Shown piece after piece: positions 1 to 8,286 of a stretch of DNA of 42,518 bases. Made by a program: the position numbers and the translations under genes. The notes under the pieces were generated by a model. It saw nothing but the letters and a program-made list of their open reading frames with translations. It searched no databases and was not told the DNA's origin. The DNA comes from Nocardiopsis sp. MG754419. Its GTDB lineage: Bacteria > Actinomycetota > Actinomycetes > Streptosporangiales > Streptosporangiaceae. Location of the stretch: assembly GCF_018207095.1 (NCBI RefSeq), contig NZ_QOCZ01000096.1, forward strand, positions 1-42,518, in the 5' to 3' direction. The first letter of the stretch is position 1; each line of letters begins with the position of its first letter.

Positions 1-70
1 CCTGCGGACCGTGCGGGGGCGGGGGCTGTCCCATCGGGGGTACCTCGTACTCCTGGTATCGGCGTATGTG

Positions 71-88
71 CCCCGGGTCGTCCCGGGG
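71..88. terminator. Hairpin terminator upstream of kdpD
   Basis: A perfect 7-bp G+C stem (CCCCGGG/CCCGGGG) closes a TCGT loop and is followed on the plus strand by a short T-containing stretch. It probably ends transcription of a gene lying left of the window, isolating kdpD. Bases 1-251 otherwise show no convincing gene. Confidence 0.5.
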
Positions 89-251
89 ACTTCAGTTCTA
101 TCCGACGCCGGGGACACGAAAAGAACACTCCTCCGCCGACCACCGGGCGTGGCCGTGACCGGCCCACCCGGCCTGTTCCGGCCACACGAGAACGACACCC
201 GGGGTCCGCGGAACCCGCCCGCGCGCCCCCGAACCCGTCGACAATGGGAGT

Positions 252-2786
252 GTGAAAGGACGACTCCGCATCCATCTGGGTTCGGCACCCGGTGTCGGCA
301 CCACCCACCACGCCCTGGAAGAGGCCCGTCGGCGGGCCGAACGCGGCACCGACGTGGTGGTCGGCGCCGTGCACACCCACCACAGGACCGAGACCTCGGC
401 CCTGCTGCGGGGTCTGGAGACCGTTCCCCCGCACGGATCGGGTTCGGTGGACACCGCGGCGGTCATCACCCGCGGGCCCGAACTCGTGGTCGTCGACGAC
501 CTGGCCAGGCCCAACGGCGCGGGATCCCCGAACCCCACCCGCTGGCAGGACGTGGAGGAGCTGCTGGCCGCCGGGATCGACGTCCTGTCCACGGTGGGCA
601 TCCACCAGCTGGAATCGCTGTACGACGTGGTCCACCGCATCACCGGGGTGTACACCGAGCACACCGTGCCGGACCGGGTGGTGCGAGCGGCGGCCGAGAT
701 CGAACTGGTCGACGTCACACCCCAGGAACTGCGCCGACGCATGGCCCACGGCGACCTGCACCCGGCCGAACGCGTGGACGCCGAGCTGGCCGACTACTAC
801 CGCGAGGGCAACCTCGCGGCCCTGCGGGAACTGGCGCTGCTGTGGACCGCCGACCGGGTGGAGGAAGGGCTGGCCCGCTACCGGGGAGAACACCAGATCC
901 GGGACACCTGGGCCGCACGCGAACGGGTGGTGGTCGCGCTGACCGGCGGCCCCGAGGGCGAGACCCTCATCCGCCGCGCCGCCCGGGTCGCCGACCGCTC
1001 CAGCGGTGGCCGCCCCCAGCCCAGCGACCTGGTCGCGGTGCACGTGGTTCCGCCCAGCGGCCGAGGCGAGCGGCCCTCCGGCGACCTCCTGCTCCAGCGC
1101 CGGTTGTTGGCCGAACTGGGCGGCACCTACCACCAGGTGGTGGGGACGGACGTGCCCTCGGCACTGCTGGAGTTCGCCCGGGGCGCGAACGCCACGCAGA
1201 TCGTGCTGGGCTCCTCGCGCAGGCGCACCTGGCAGTACGTGTTCGGGCCGGGCGTGGGCACCATCGTGGCACGCGAGTCCGGCGACATCGATGTGCACAT
1301 CGTCACGCACGAGGAGGTGGGGGGCGGCCGGTGGCTGCTGCCCGCGCCGGGACGAGGGCTGAACGAGCACCGCCGGGTGTGGGGGTGGACGCTCGCGCTC
1401 ATGGCCCCTCCCCTGGTCACCCTCATCCTCGCGCTGCCGTTCTTCGCCGAGATCGGCCCGGCCGCCGACCCCCTGTTCCTCCTGCTCATCACGGTGGCGA
1501 CGGCGGCGGTGGGCGGCCTGCGCCCGGCGGTCGCCTCGGCGCTGTGGAGCGCGGTGCTGCTCACCGTGCTGTTGTCACCGTTGCACGGCCGCCCCTCGAT
1601 GTCCTCCGACAACTTCCTGTCGATGGCGGTGTTCGTCCTGGTGGGTTCGTTGGTGGCGGTGATGGTGGAGATGGCGGCCCGCCGGTCGGCGCAGGCGGTG
1701 CGCGCACGGGCCGAGGCGGACGCCGTCGCGCTCCTGGCCTCCAGCGTTCTGGCCGGCAACGAGCCCCTGCAGGCGCTGTTGCGGCGGATCCGGGAGACCT
1801 TCGGGCAGCGTTCGGCGACCCTGCTGGAACGTGTGGACGACGGGGGCTGGCACCCGGTGCACAGTGTGGGGGCTCCCTCCTGTGAGTCCCCCGAGGACGC
1901 CGACGCGCTGGTGACCGTCTCCGACTCCATCGTGCTCGCGTTGCGCGGTCGGGTGCTGCCCGCCGCGGACCGTGGGGTGCTGGCCGCGTTCGCCACCCAC
2001 GTGGGCATCACCCTGGAGCACCGCAAGCTGGCCTGGGACGTGGCCGAGGCGCGCGCCCAGGCCGCCGGCAACCGGATACGCACCGCGCTGCTCGCCGCGG
2101 TCTCCCATGACCTGCGCACCCCGTTGACCTCCATCAAGGCGAGCGTTTCCAGTCTGCGCGCCACCGACATCGAGCTGTCCGCCGAGGACCGCGCGGAGCT
2201 GCTCGAAACGGTGGAGGAGTCCACCGACCGGCTGGACCGGCTCATCGGCAACCTGTTGGACATGAGCCGGGTGCAGACCGACAGCGTGGTGCCGCGGATA
2301 CGGGCGGTGGACCTCCACGAGGTGCTGCCGGCGACCCTGCTGGGGGTGCCGGGTGACGCGGTGCTGGTGGACGTGCCCGACGACCTGCCGCGGGTGCGCG
2401 TGGACGCGGGTCTGCTGGACCGGGCGGTCGCCAACGTGGTGACCAACGCGGTCCGTTACAACCCGCTCCCGGGCACGCCCGTGCTCGTGTCGGCCAGCGC
2501 CCACGGCGACAGCGTGCAACTGCGGGTGGTGGACCGGGGTCCGGGGGTGTCGGACGAGGCGAAACAGAGGATGTTCGAGGCCTTCCAGCGGCTGGGTGAC
2601 GCGCCTCAGGGCACGGGTGTGGGCCTGGGACTGGCGGTGGCGCGTGGTTTCGTGGAGGCGATGCACGGTGACCTGAACGCCGAGGACACACCGGGCGGTG
2701 GGTTGACGATGGTGTTCACGCTGCGTGCGGCGGCGCCGGAGGACGAGGAAGACGAGAGGCGGGCCGATGCGGGTCCTGGTCGTTGA
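252..2786 (+). CDS. kdpD: KdpD-type sensor histidine kinase with degenerate Walker A
   Basis: Membrane sensor kinase of the KdpD family, which senses K+ limitation or turgor and phosphorylates KdpE. Domains in order: N-terminal KdpD domain (about 1-210), universal-stress-protein domain (about 225-355), a cluster of hydrophobic segments (about 380-475), a GAF-like linker, HisKA with phospho-acceptor His619 in SHDLRTPL, and HATPase_c with an N-box (VVTNAVRYNP) and a G-rich lid (GTGVGLGLA). The 844-residue length is close to the family norm. Oddities: the P-loop reads GSAPGVGTT, so the invariant Lys is Thr17, and the usual VDELAHTN motif reads VDDLARPN, so nucleotide binding by the N-terminal domain is probably lost. 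The GTG start is the first in frame with homology. It overlaps kdpE by 20 bp. No kdpFABC genes are visible here. Confidence 0.93.
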   Translation: MKGRLRIHLGSAPGVGTTHHALEEARRRAERGTDVVVGAVHTHHRTETSALLRGLETVPPHGSGSVDTAAVITRGPELVVVDDLARPNGAGSPNPTRWQDVEELLAAGIDVLSTVGIHQLESLYDVVHRITGVYTEHTVPDRVVRAAAEIELVDVTPQELRRRMAHGDLHPAERVDAELADYYREGNLAALRELALLWTADRVEEGLARYRGEHQIRDTWAARERVVVALTGGPEGETLIRRAARVADRSSGGRPQPSDLVAVHVVPPSGRGERPSGDLLLQRRLLAELGGTYHQVVGTDVPSALLEFARGANATQIVLGSSRRRTWQYVFGPGVGTIVARESGDIDVHIVTHEEVGGGRWLLPAPGRGLNEHRRVWGWTLALMAPPLVTLILALPFFAEIGPAADPLFLLLITVATAAVGGLRPAVASALWSAVLLTVLLSPLHGRPSMSSDNFLSMAVFVLVGSLVAVMVEMAARRSAQAVRARAEADAVALLASSVLAGNEPLQALLRRIRETFGQRSATLLERVDDGGWHPVHSVGAPSCESPEDADALVTVSDSIVLALRGRVLPAADRGVLAAFATHVGITLEHRKLAWDVAEARAQAAGNRIRTALLAAVSHDLRTPLTSIKASVSSLRATDIELSAEDRAELLETVEESTDRLDRLIGNLLDMSRVQTDSVVPRIRAVDLHEVLPATLLGVPGDAVLVDVPDDLPRVRVDAGLLDRAVANVVTNAVRYNPLPGTPVLVSASAHGDSVQLRVVDRGPGVSDEAKQRMFEAFQRLGDAPQGTGVGLGLAVARGFVEAMHGDLNAEDTPGGGLTMVFTLRAAAPEDEEDERRADAGPGR

Positions 2787-3444
2787 CGACGACGTACAGA
2801 TCATCCGGGCGATGCGGATCAACCTGCGGGCGCGGGGCTATGACGTGGACACCGCGGCGGACGGCGCGGGGGCGCTGCGGCTGGCCCGCGAGCACCTGCC
2901 CACGGTCGTGTTGTTGGACCTCGGGCTGCCGGACATGGAGGGCATGGAGGTCATCCGGCACCTGCGCGGTTGGACCCAGGTCCCCATCATCGTGCTGTCC
3001 GCACGGCACTCCGCCGGCGAGAAGGTGCGCTGCCTGGACCTGGGCGCGGACGACTACGTGACCAAGCCGTTCGGCATGGACGAGCTCCTGGCCCGCATGC
3101 GCGCGGCCGAACGCCGGGCCGTGCGTGTGGAGGAGGCCCCCGTGGTGCGGACCGCCTCCTTCGAGGTGGACCTGGGCGCCAAACGGGTGCTGCGCGAGGG
3201 CGAGGAGGTGCGGTTGACCCCGACGGAGTGGCACATCCTGGAGATCCTGGCCCGCAACTGCGGGCGTCTGGTGAGTCAGCGTCGACTGCTGCACGACGTG
3301 TGGGGACCCACGTACCAGAACGAGACCAACTACCTGCGGGTGTACATGGCGCAACTGCGTCGCAAGCTGGAACCGGATCCCTCGCACCCCCGGTACCTCA
3401 TCACCGAGGCCGGCCGCGGCTACCGGTTCGAACGCGACGCCTGA
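2767..3444 (+). CDS. kdpE: KdpE-type response regulator
   Basis: OmpR-family response regulator of 225 residues, the partner of the overlapping kinase and expected to activate K+-uptake genes when phosphorylated. The receiver domain has the acidic pocket D7-D8, phospho-acceptor Asp51 in VLLDLGLPD and the conserved Lys in VTKPFG. The C-terminal winged-helix domain carries the typical LTPTEWHILEIL and GRGYRF segments. I chose the ATG at 2767 over an upstream in-frame GTG because MRVLVVDDD is the canonical N-terminus and GAGAGGCGGG is a suitable ribosome-binding site. It lies inside the 3' end of kdpD, so the two are translationally coupled. A hairpin follows the stop codon. Confidence 0.95.
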   Translation: MRVLVVDDDVQIIRAMRINLRARGYDVDTAADGAGALRLAREHLPTVVLLDLGLPDMEGMEVIRHLRGWTQVPIIVLSARHSAGEKVRCLDLGADDYVTKPFGMDELLARMRAAERRAVRVEEAPVVRTASFEVDLGAKRVLREGEEVRLTPTEWHILEILARNCGRLVSQRRLLHDVWGPTYQNETNYLRVYMAQLRRKLEPDPSHPRYLITEAGRGYRFERDA

Positions 3445-3447
3445 ACC

Positions 3448-3469
3448 CACGGCGGCGTGCGTCGCCGTG
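3448..3469 (+). terminator. Terminator after kdpE
   Basis: CACGGCG/CGCCGTG inverted repeat beginning 3 bases after the kdpE stop. The stem extends inward by a G-T and a C-G pair to a 4-base loop. There is no U-tract, as is common for actinobacterial terminators. Confidence 0.6.
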
Positions 3470-3571
3470 AACCCGTCGGAGGGGTCGGTGTCCCCGGGGC
3501 AGGGGTGGGCACGGGACCGGGTCGGAAGGCGGCACGGGGCCCCGGGGGGCGGCGGGTCCGGCGCACGCGGG

Positions 3572-4492
3572 TCAGACGGGGACCTCGCACAGGTGCATCA
3601 GCAGGTCGAGCTCCACCGAGCCGGTCTGACCACGGTTGACCTTGGCGACGGCCACACAGGGGGCGAAGGCCCGCACCCACTCCATCATCCGATCGCCGTC
3701 CACGCCCATGGCCCGGGAGAGCACGCCCACCCGGCGCTCCACTTCGGCGACGTCGGTCGCCTTCCACAGGGCCCAGTCGACCGCGTCCACGGCCCCGTCG
3801 CCCAGGCAGGCTCGGGGATCGACGACCACGAGCCCCCGGGGGCCACCGTCGATGACGTTGCCGGGGTGCAGGTCGCCGTGGAGCGGCACGATGTCGACGT
3901 CCCCGCCGGCCAGGTCGCGGGCCTTGGCGGAGGCGTGGTGCATCAGGGCGGCGGGGACGACCTCGGCGGCCGGCCCTTCGACGCGTTCGCGGTTCCACAT
4001 GTCGAAGATGAACTGCACGCGCGCGGTGAGCGGTCGCAGTTCCCTGCGTTGTGCCGGGGTGATCTCCACCGCGTGCAGTTCGGCGATGAGACCGCCGATG
4101 GTCTCCATGGGCGGGAGCACACCCTTGGCGGCGATGGTCTCGCCGTCCACGCGCTCCATCAGAATGGCTCCGCGGTCGGCGTCGACGTCCCATACGTCGG
4201 GCACCCGACGGGTCCCGCGCCACAACCACAGGAGGTCGGCCTCGGCCACGACGAAGCCACTGTCCGGGGAGAGCTTGAGCACGCCCTCGGAGCCATCGGC
4301 ACGGCGGACGCAGAGGACGACGGAGGTACGGCCGTGGGGCGCGGGGCCCTCCACGGTGAGTCGCCATTCGGCGGCGAGCTTCTCGACGACCGCCGGCAGC
4401 TCCGTCAGCCACTCGGCGACGTGGCTGCCGAAGCGCCGTTCCAGTCGACGGCGCTGCCGGTCATCGACGAACTGCGCTGTGACGTCGTTCAT
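3572..4492 (-). CDS. Aminoglycoside/hydroxyurea phosphotransferase family kinase (APH(6)-like)
   Basis: Small-molecule kinase of the APH_6_hur family (streptomycin 6-kinases and hydroxyurea kinases), which transfers the ATP gamma-phosphate to a hydroxyl of an antibiotic. Visible features: ATP-binding Lys73 in GVLKLSP, the Brenner catalytic motif HGDLHPGN at 205-212 with Asp207 as expected base, and metal-binding Asp225 in VVVDPRACLGD. At 306 residues it is the usual length. The ATG at 4492 has AAGGTGG upstream. It is convergent with kdpDE and stands alone. The substrate cannot be read from sequence. Many actinomycete chromosomes carry such genes without a proven resistance role, so streptomycin phosphorylation is inference. 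Confidence 0.85.
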   Translation of the reverse strand: MNDVTAQFVDDRQRRRLERRFGSHVAEWLTELPAVVEKLAAEWRLTVEGPAPHGRTSVVLCVRRADGSEGVLKLSPDSGFVVAEADLLWLWRGTRRVPDVWDVDADRGAILMERVDGETIAAKGVLPPMETIGGLIAELHAVEITPAQRRELRPLTARVQFIFDMWNRERVEGPAAEVVPAALMHHASAKARDLAGGDVDIVPLHGDLHPGNVIDGGPRGLVVVDPRACLGDGAVDAVDWALWKATDVAEVERRVGVLSRAMGVDGDRMMEWVRAFAPCVAVAKVNRGQTGSVELDLLMHLCEVPV

Positions 4493-4817
4493 ACATCCAC
4501 CTTAGGTTCGCTCGCGTCGCCACCCTCGGAGTCCGGTCCCGTCGGGACCGGCGGACGGGGTGCTCGACCGGGGCCGTCCGCTCGGCGCCCGGGCCGGTCA
4601 CGGGGCGTCCGCGCGCCGGCCGGCCTTCCGTCCCGTGTCGGAAGGGAACCTGCCCGGACCGTCGCCGCACCGCGAGGGTGTCGACACGGCAGCGGAGACC
4701 GCGCTGTGAGTGCGGGGAGTTCCCGCCTCTCAGGCACATACCCATCCTCGTGGTCGCGGTAACGACGTGTCCGGGGCTTCGTCGGCCCGACCTCGTCGTG
4801 GCCCATGCCCCGGTACG
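4493..4817. other. Intergenic region between the APH-like and CbiX-like genes
   Basis: 325 bases without a credible gene; open frames here lack family features. It contains the hairpin at 4533-4551 and, just before the APH-like ATG, a TAAGGT hexamer that overlaps the ribosome-binding site. No operator-like palindrome was seen. Confidence 0.5.
4533..4551 (-). terminator. Hairpin between the APH-like and CbiX-like genes
   Basis: Perfect 8-bp inverted repeat CCGGTCCC/GGGACCGG with a 3-base loop. It lies downstream of the minus-strand CbiX-like gene and upstream of the APH-like gene, so it could stop read-through between them. It is about 270 bases from the CbiX-like stop, which is farther than usual. 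Confidence 0.4.
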
Positions 4818-5495
4818 TCAGGAGAGGCGCCCCTTGGCGGCCCGGTGCTGGGCCAGCAGCGTGTCCACCACCAGATCGGACGGCCACAGGGGCGCCGTGA
4901 TGGCGGTCGCGTCGAGACCGCGGAGCAGCTCGAAGTCGGGACCGTCCACCAGACGCCACGCGGCGACGGCGACGCGCTCGCGGCCGTCCCTGCGCAGCCG
5001 ATCGACGGCGTCGAAGACGGACGGCGCCCACGTGCGCAGGTAACCGATCTGGACCGGCGAGGCGAGGCGTCGGCTCAACATGCGGGCCACGTCCATGACG
5101 ACCTGGCGTTCCTCGGTGCCGGTGGTACCGTCCGCGGCCAGGACCACTCCGTCCTCGGGCTGCCGGCCGGAGTCGCCCAACCGCGCGGCCAGGTCGGCCA
5201 CAATGGACGGGACCGCTCCCAGCGGGCTGGTCTGGCAGGAATTCTCCAGGCGGGCGAGGTCGAGCCGGGAGAACAGGTGCGCGCTCGCGACATCGCCCCC
5301 GGCGACATAGGCGGGCACCACCACCTTGGGACCGCGGACCGAACGGATCGTCGCCCTGACCTCCTCGGGACTTCCGAAAGCCGCGGTGACGGGCGCCTCA
5401 CCTCTGTCGGCCACCGCTTCGGCCAGCCCGCGTAGGGCATCCCGGCGTTGAGCGTCGCGTGAATCATCGGCTACGAGGACCATCGTGGGGACCAT
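4818..5495 (-). CDS. CbiX/SirB-like chelatase-fold protein lacking active-site His
   Basis: Two-lobed CbiX family protein of 225 residues. Authentic members insert Co or Fe into sirohydrochlorin or act in later tetrapyrrole steps. The fold is recognised from MVLVADDSRDAQRRDALRGL at the start of lobe 1, VVVPAYVAGGD, and a second similar half. In working chelatases the first strand ends HGSRDP; here it reads DDSRDA, so the metal-binding His is replaced. The second expected His after VVPAYVAGGD is also missing. Catalysis is therefore doubtful. I placed the start at the ATG 5493-5495 because AAGGAG sits 6 bases upstream; a start at 5537 would swallow that site. No cobalamin or siroheme genes are adjacent. 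Confidence 0.7.
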   Translation of the reverse strand: MVPTMVLVADDSRDAQRRDALRGLAEAVADRGEAPVTAAFGSPEEVRATIRSVRGPKVVVPAYVAGGDVASAHLFSRLDLARLENSCQTSPLGAVPSIVADLAARLGDSGRQPEDGVVLAADGTTGTEERQVVMDVARMLSRRLASPVQIGYLRTWAPSVFDAVDRLRRDGRERVAVAAWRLVDGPDFELLRGLDATAITAPLWPSDLVVDTLLAQHRAAKGRLS

Positions 5496-6310
5496 GCACG
5501 GCTCCTTGGAATCGTTCTGTGATCTGCCGTTGCCCACCGAGCGTAAAGAGGTGCGGTTTCAGAGGGGTGCCCCAGTGTTACGCGAAGAAAAACAGCAGGC
5601 AATGGCTTTGATGGTTATCACCAGGGGAAGACTTGGTGAACCATAACAATCTCCAAAAAAAGACGTTCTGTCCACTTCTCAGAAAGTGGAACGCATCACG
5701 GTGCTCCGTCGCCGCAAGACGGCGAGCGGCCGACCATTCCCGACCATCGCTTCCCACCTGCGCATATTCATTCAGGAGAACGCGGCCGATGCGTCCACGC
5801 AGAAGGAGAATCCGTCGCACAACACACGTGAACGGGGCCGGAACCGCACACGACCACAACCCCGCCCGGCCTCTACAGAGAAATCCACCCAAGTCCGAGC
5901 AAATGCAAATGCACGGGGCGAATGCACGTGCCACGGAATGCGCACACGATTCTCACCTGCCGGCGAACCCGACCACGCTCGGTGTACGCTCCACCGCACC
6001 GACGGGTGGACAGCCGCCGGGAACCGCGGTCGCTTACCATGGCCCGAAACAACCCGTCAAGGGTGGGCACTCCCCCAGGCCCCGATACCCGCACACCACT
6101 TGACGTGGGGGGACAGGGTGCGGTTCCGGCACCATCACTTGCTAATCGGACCCGACCGCGACCACACTTGGAACCCGAGGGAGGACCCACGCGGGCCCCG
6201 ACCGCCCCCGCGAGCACCTCCGCTCACGCGAGCCGACCGCACCGACCCGCGCACCGACGTCCCCCTCCACACAGACTCGCGACCGCAGAACCGTCCAGAC
6301 TGGAGTGAGC
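5496..6310. other. Long intergenic region with A+T-rich segment and inverted repeats
   Basis: About 815 bases between divergently oriented genes. Open frames here (for example 5686-6918 and 5578-5934) lack domain features and their composition does not look coding. The part at 5570-5700 is strikingly A+T-rich for this genome and holds two inverted repeats, listed separately. The rest, up to the adenylyltransferase gene, shows nothing I can name. Confidence 0.6.
5611..5644. repeat. Imperfect inverted repeat in A+T-rich spacer
   Basis: ATGGTTATCACCA (5611-5623) is mirrored by TGGTGAACCAT (5634-5644) with two bases missing, around a 10-base centre. It could be a protein-binding site or a structured leader for the CbiX-like gene that starts at 5495 and reads away from it. 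A second perfect 7-bp hairpin (TCCACTT/AAGTGGA, 5671-5690) lies just beyond. Function unknown. Confidence 0.5.
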
Positions 6311-7123
6311 ATGGCCGTCCACCCGAGGGTGCAGACGCTGACCCAGGCCTTCCTCGCCAACGCCGACCAGGAGGCCCCCGGCCTCGTTCAGGGCCTCTAC
6401 CTGACCGGCTCGGTCGCCCTCGGCGACTTCCGTCCGCACACCAGCGACGTCGACTTCGTGATCGTCACCGAACGCCACCTCGCCGACGACGACCTCGACA
6501 CCCTGCGTCGCATCCACCACCGGACCCGGCACCAGGTGTCCGAACCGCAGTTCAACGGGATCCATCTCACGTGGGAGGAACTCGGGCGCGCCCCTGCCGA
6601 GTGCGGTCCCGTCCCCTCCGTGATCAACGGACGCTTCCGTTCCCGCGGCACCGCCGACGTCAACCCGGCCACATGGCACGTCCTGGCCGAACGCGGCGTC
6701 ACCGTCCGCGGCCCCCACCCGGTCGAGCTCGACGTGTGGGACGAGCCCGAGAGCCTGCGCTCGTGGTCCCTGGGGTCCCTGGACGAACAGTGGCGCCGCT
6801 GGCGGGAGAAGGCCGGGCGTCTGGTCACCCCGCGCGGTCTGGCCGTGCTGGGCTCGCTCGCCCCGTCCTGGAGCGTGCTCAGCGTCAGCCGCCTGCACTT
6901 CACCCTCAAGACCGGTGAGATCACCTCCAAGTCCGGGGCCGGCGCCTACGCCCTGCACGCCTTCCCCGAACGGTGGCAGCGCATCGTCAACGAGTGCCTG
7001 CGCGTCCGCCGCGGCGCCCAGACCCCCTCGCTGTACGAGAGCGCGCTCGCCCGTCGCCGCGCCGCCCTGGACTACATCGAGATGGTCCTGGACGAGTCGC
7101 TGCGCCCCGGTCTGGCCACCTGA
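6311..7123 (+). CDS. Nucleotidyltransferase, aminoglycoside adenylyltransferase-like
   Basis: 270-residue protein of the ANT(3'')/ANT(9)-like nucleotidyltransferase group with a DUF4111-type C-terminus. The enzyme class transfers AMP from ATP to a hydroxyl of streptomycin- or spectinomycin-type substrates. The nucleotidyltransferase signature is intact: GSVALGD at 33-39 followed by SDVDF, giving the two metal-binding aspartates Asp46 and Asp48. The helical C-terminal half is typical. I prefer ATG 6311 to GTG 6305 because GGAG lies 5 bases before the ATG and would be inside the coding region otherwise. It lies 2 kb from a second aminoglycoside-enzyme-like gene. Substrate unproven. Confidence 0.8.
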   Translation: MAVHPRVQTLTQAFLANADQEAPGLVQGLYLTGSVALGDFRPHTSDVDFVIVTERHLADDDLDTLRRIHHRTRHQVSEPQFNGIHLTWEELGRAPAECGPVPSVINGRFRSRGTADVNPATWHVLAERGVTVRGPHPVELDVWDEPESLRSWSLGSLDEQWRRWREKAGRLVTPRGLAVLGSLAPSWSVLSVSRLHFTLKTGEITSKSGAGAYALHAFPERWQRIVNECLRVRRGAQTPSLYESALARRRAALDYIEMVLDESLRPGLAT

Positions 7124-7238
7124 GCCACCGCTCCCTCGCGTTCCCTCCCGGCCGGCGACCCCGGCCCACGCGGAGACGGCACCCGATCCGCGGGGAACGC
7201 CACCCTCGGTCGAGCGAAAAGGCCCTAATCTGGGACGC

Positions 7239-7796
7239 ATGACCATGCGCCCCATCGTCCGTTTCGGCGACCCAGTACTCGTCACCAAGACCGCACCCGT
7301 CACCACGTTCGACCAGCGCACGGAGAAGCTGGTGCGGGACCTGCTCGACACCGTCGACGCCCCCGGACGGGCCGGAGTGGCCGCCACCCAGATCGGGGTG
7401 GGTTCACGTGTCTTCAGCTACGCCGTCGAAGGGCGGGTGGGGTACGTGATCAACCCCGAGATCGTGGAACTGTCCGAGGAGCTCCAGGACTGTGACGAGG
7501 GTTGCCTGTCCATCCCCGGTCTCTGGTACGGGACCCGACGCGCCGCGCGGGCCGTGGTCCGGGGGGTGGACCTGCGCAACGCGCCGATCACCGTGGAGGG
7601 CACGGGGCTCATGGCGCAGTGCCTCCAGCACGAGACCGACCACCTGGAGGGCATGCTCTACATCGATCGGCTCTCCGCCGAGGACCGGAAGCGGGCGCTG
7701 CGCGACATCCGCCACTCGGACTGGTTCCTCCCCGCGGACCGGCCCGCTCCGACGACGTCGGTCCGTCTGCCGGGCGCGTTCGGCGGGATCGGCTAG
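7239..7796 (+). CDS. def: Peptide deformylase
   Basis: Fe/Zn metallohydrolase that removes the N-formyl group from nascent proteins. All three signature motifs are present: motif 1 GVAATQIG (46-53), motif 2 EGCLSIPG with metal ligand Cys89, and motif 3 QHETDH with ligands His131 and His135 and catalytic Glu132. At 185 residues it is normal in length. The ATG at 7239 gives the expected short N-terminus before RPIVRFGDPVL; a second ATG six bases later is also possible. No fmt or methionine-tRNA gene is next to it, so it may be one of several deformylase paralogues, as is common in actinomycetes. Confidence 0.93.
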   Translation: MTMRPIVRFGDPVLVTKTAPVTTFDQRTEKLVRDLLDTVDAPGRAGVAATQIGVGSRVFSYAVEGRVGYVINPEIVELSEELQDCDEGCLSIPGLWYGTRRAARAVVRGVDLRNAPITVEGTGLMAQCLQHETDHLEGMLYIDRLSAEDRKRALRDIRHSDWFLPADRPAPTTSVRLPGAFGGIG

Positions 7797-8286
7797 GCCG
7801 GCTCTTCGGAGCCTCCCCGACGCCGTGGCCGGCGTTCGGGCGCCTCACGGCAAGGCCGGACCCGCGGTTCCCGCACCGAGGAACACCCCCGTGTCGGAGG
7901 TGCCGGCGCGTACGCGGAACACCCGTCCGGGCTGGAAGAGCCGCGTCCTTTCCGGGCCGCCGTGCTTCGACCCGTGGTCGACCGCCGGGTGGCCGGGGAC
8001 CTTCGGCACCCCGGTGCGCGGACCTTCGACCTCGATCGACCCCCACGGGGTCGCTTCCGTCCCCGGGGTCCACGCCGAGGAACGGGCACGTGCCGTTCTG
8101 GTCGTGGGCCCCGGGTATCTTCGGACAGACCCCGCTCACTCCCCCACATCATCACGAGTCAACACACTGTGCAGATAACACCGAGATCTCGTATGGTCGG
8201 CCGCGGATCCTCCGCCCCTCCCGTGACGCAAGCAGGACCGTCGCCCAGGGCGTGACCGACGCGCTCGCACCATCGACGGAGCTGAC
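7797..8286. other. Intergenic region before the LAS-like peptidase gene
   Basis: 490 bases with no convincing gene on either strand. Bases 7834-7860 resemble the 3' part of the dispersed repeat described at 24014 (reverse orientation, 24 of 27 positions matching by eye), possibly a decayed copy. I looked for a cyclic-di-AMP (ydaO) riboswitch, often found before such secreted wall enzymes, and did not see its conserved GGGGAACCC-type core. Confidence 0.5.

Noticed and set aside
1-251. Coding end of an upstream gene
   Set aside because: Open frames here are shadows with no domain; the 71-88 hairpin suggests a 3' flank instead.
3467-4762. 431-codon plus-strand open frame
   Set aside because: Antisense to the APH-like kinase, whose catalytic motifs are intact.
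5578-5934. 118-codon minus-strand frame in the A+T-rich spacer
   Set aside because: No ribosome-binding site or domain, and composition unlike other genes in the window.
8080-8286. ydaO/c-di-AMP riboswitch before the secreted wall protein
   Set aside because: The position is right, but the conserved core sequence and pseudo-symmetric stems are not visible.
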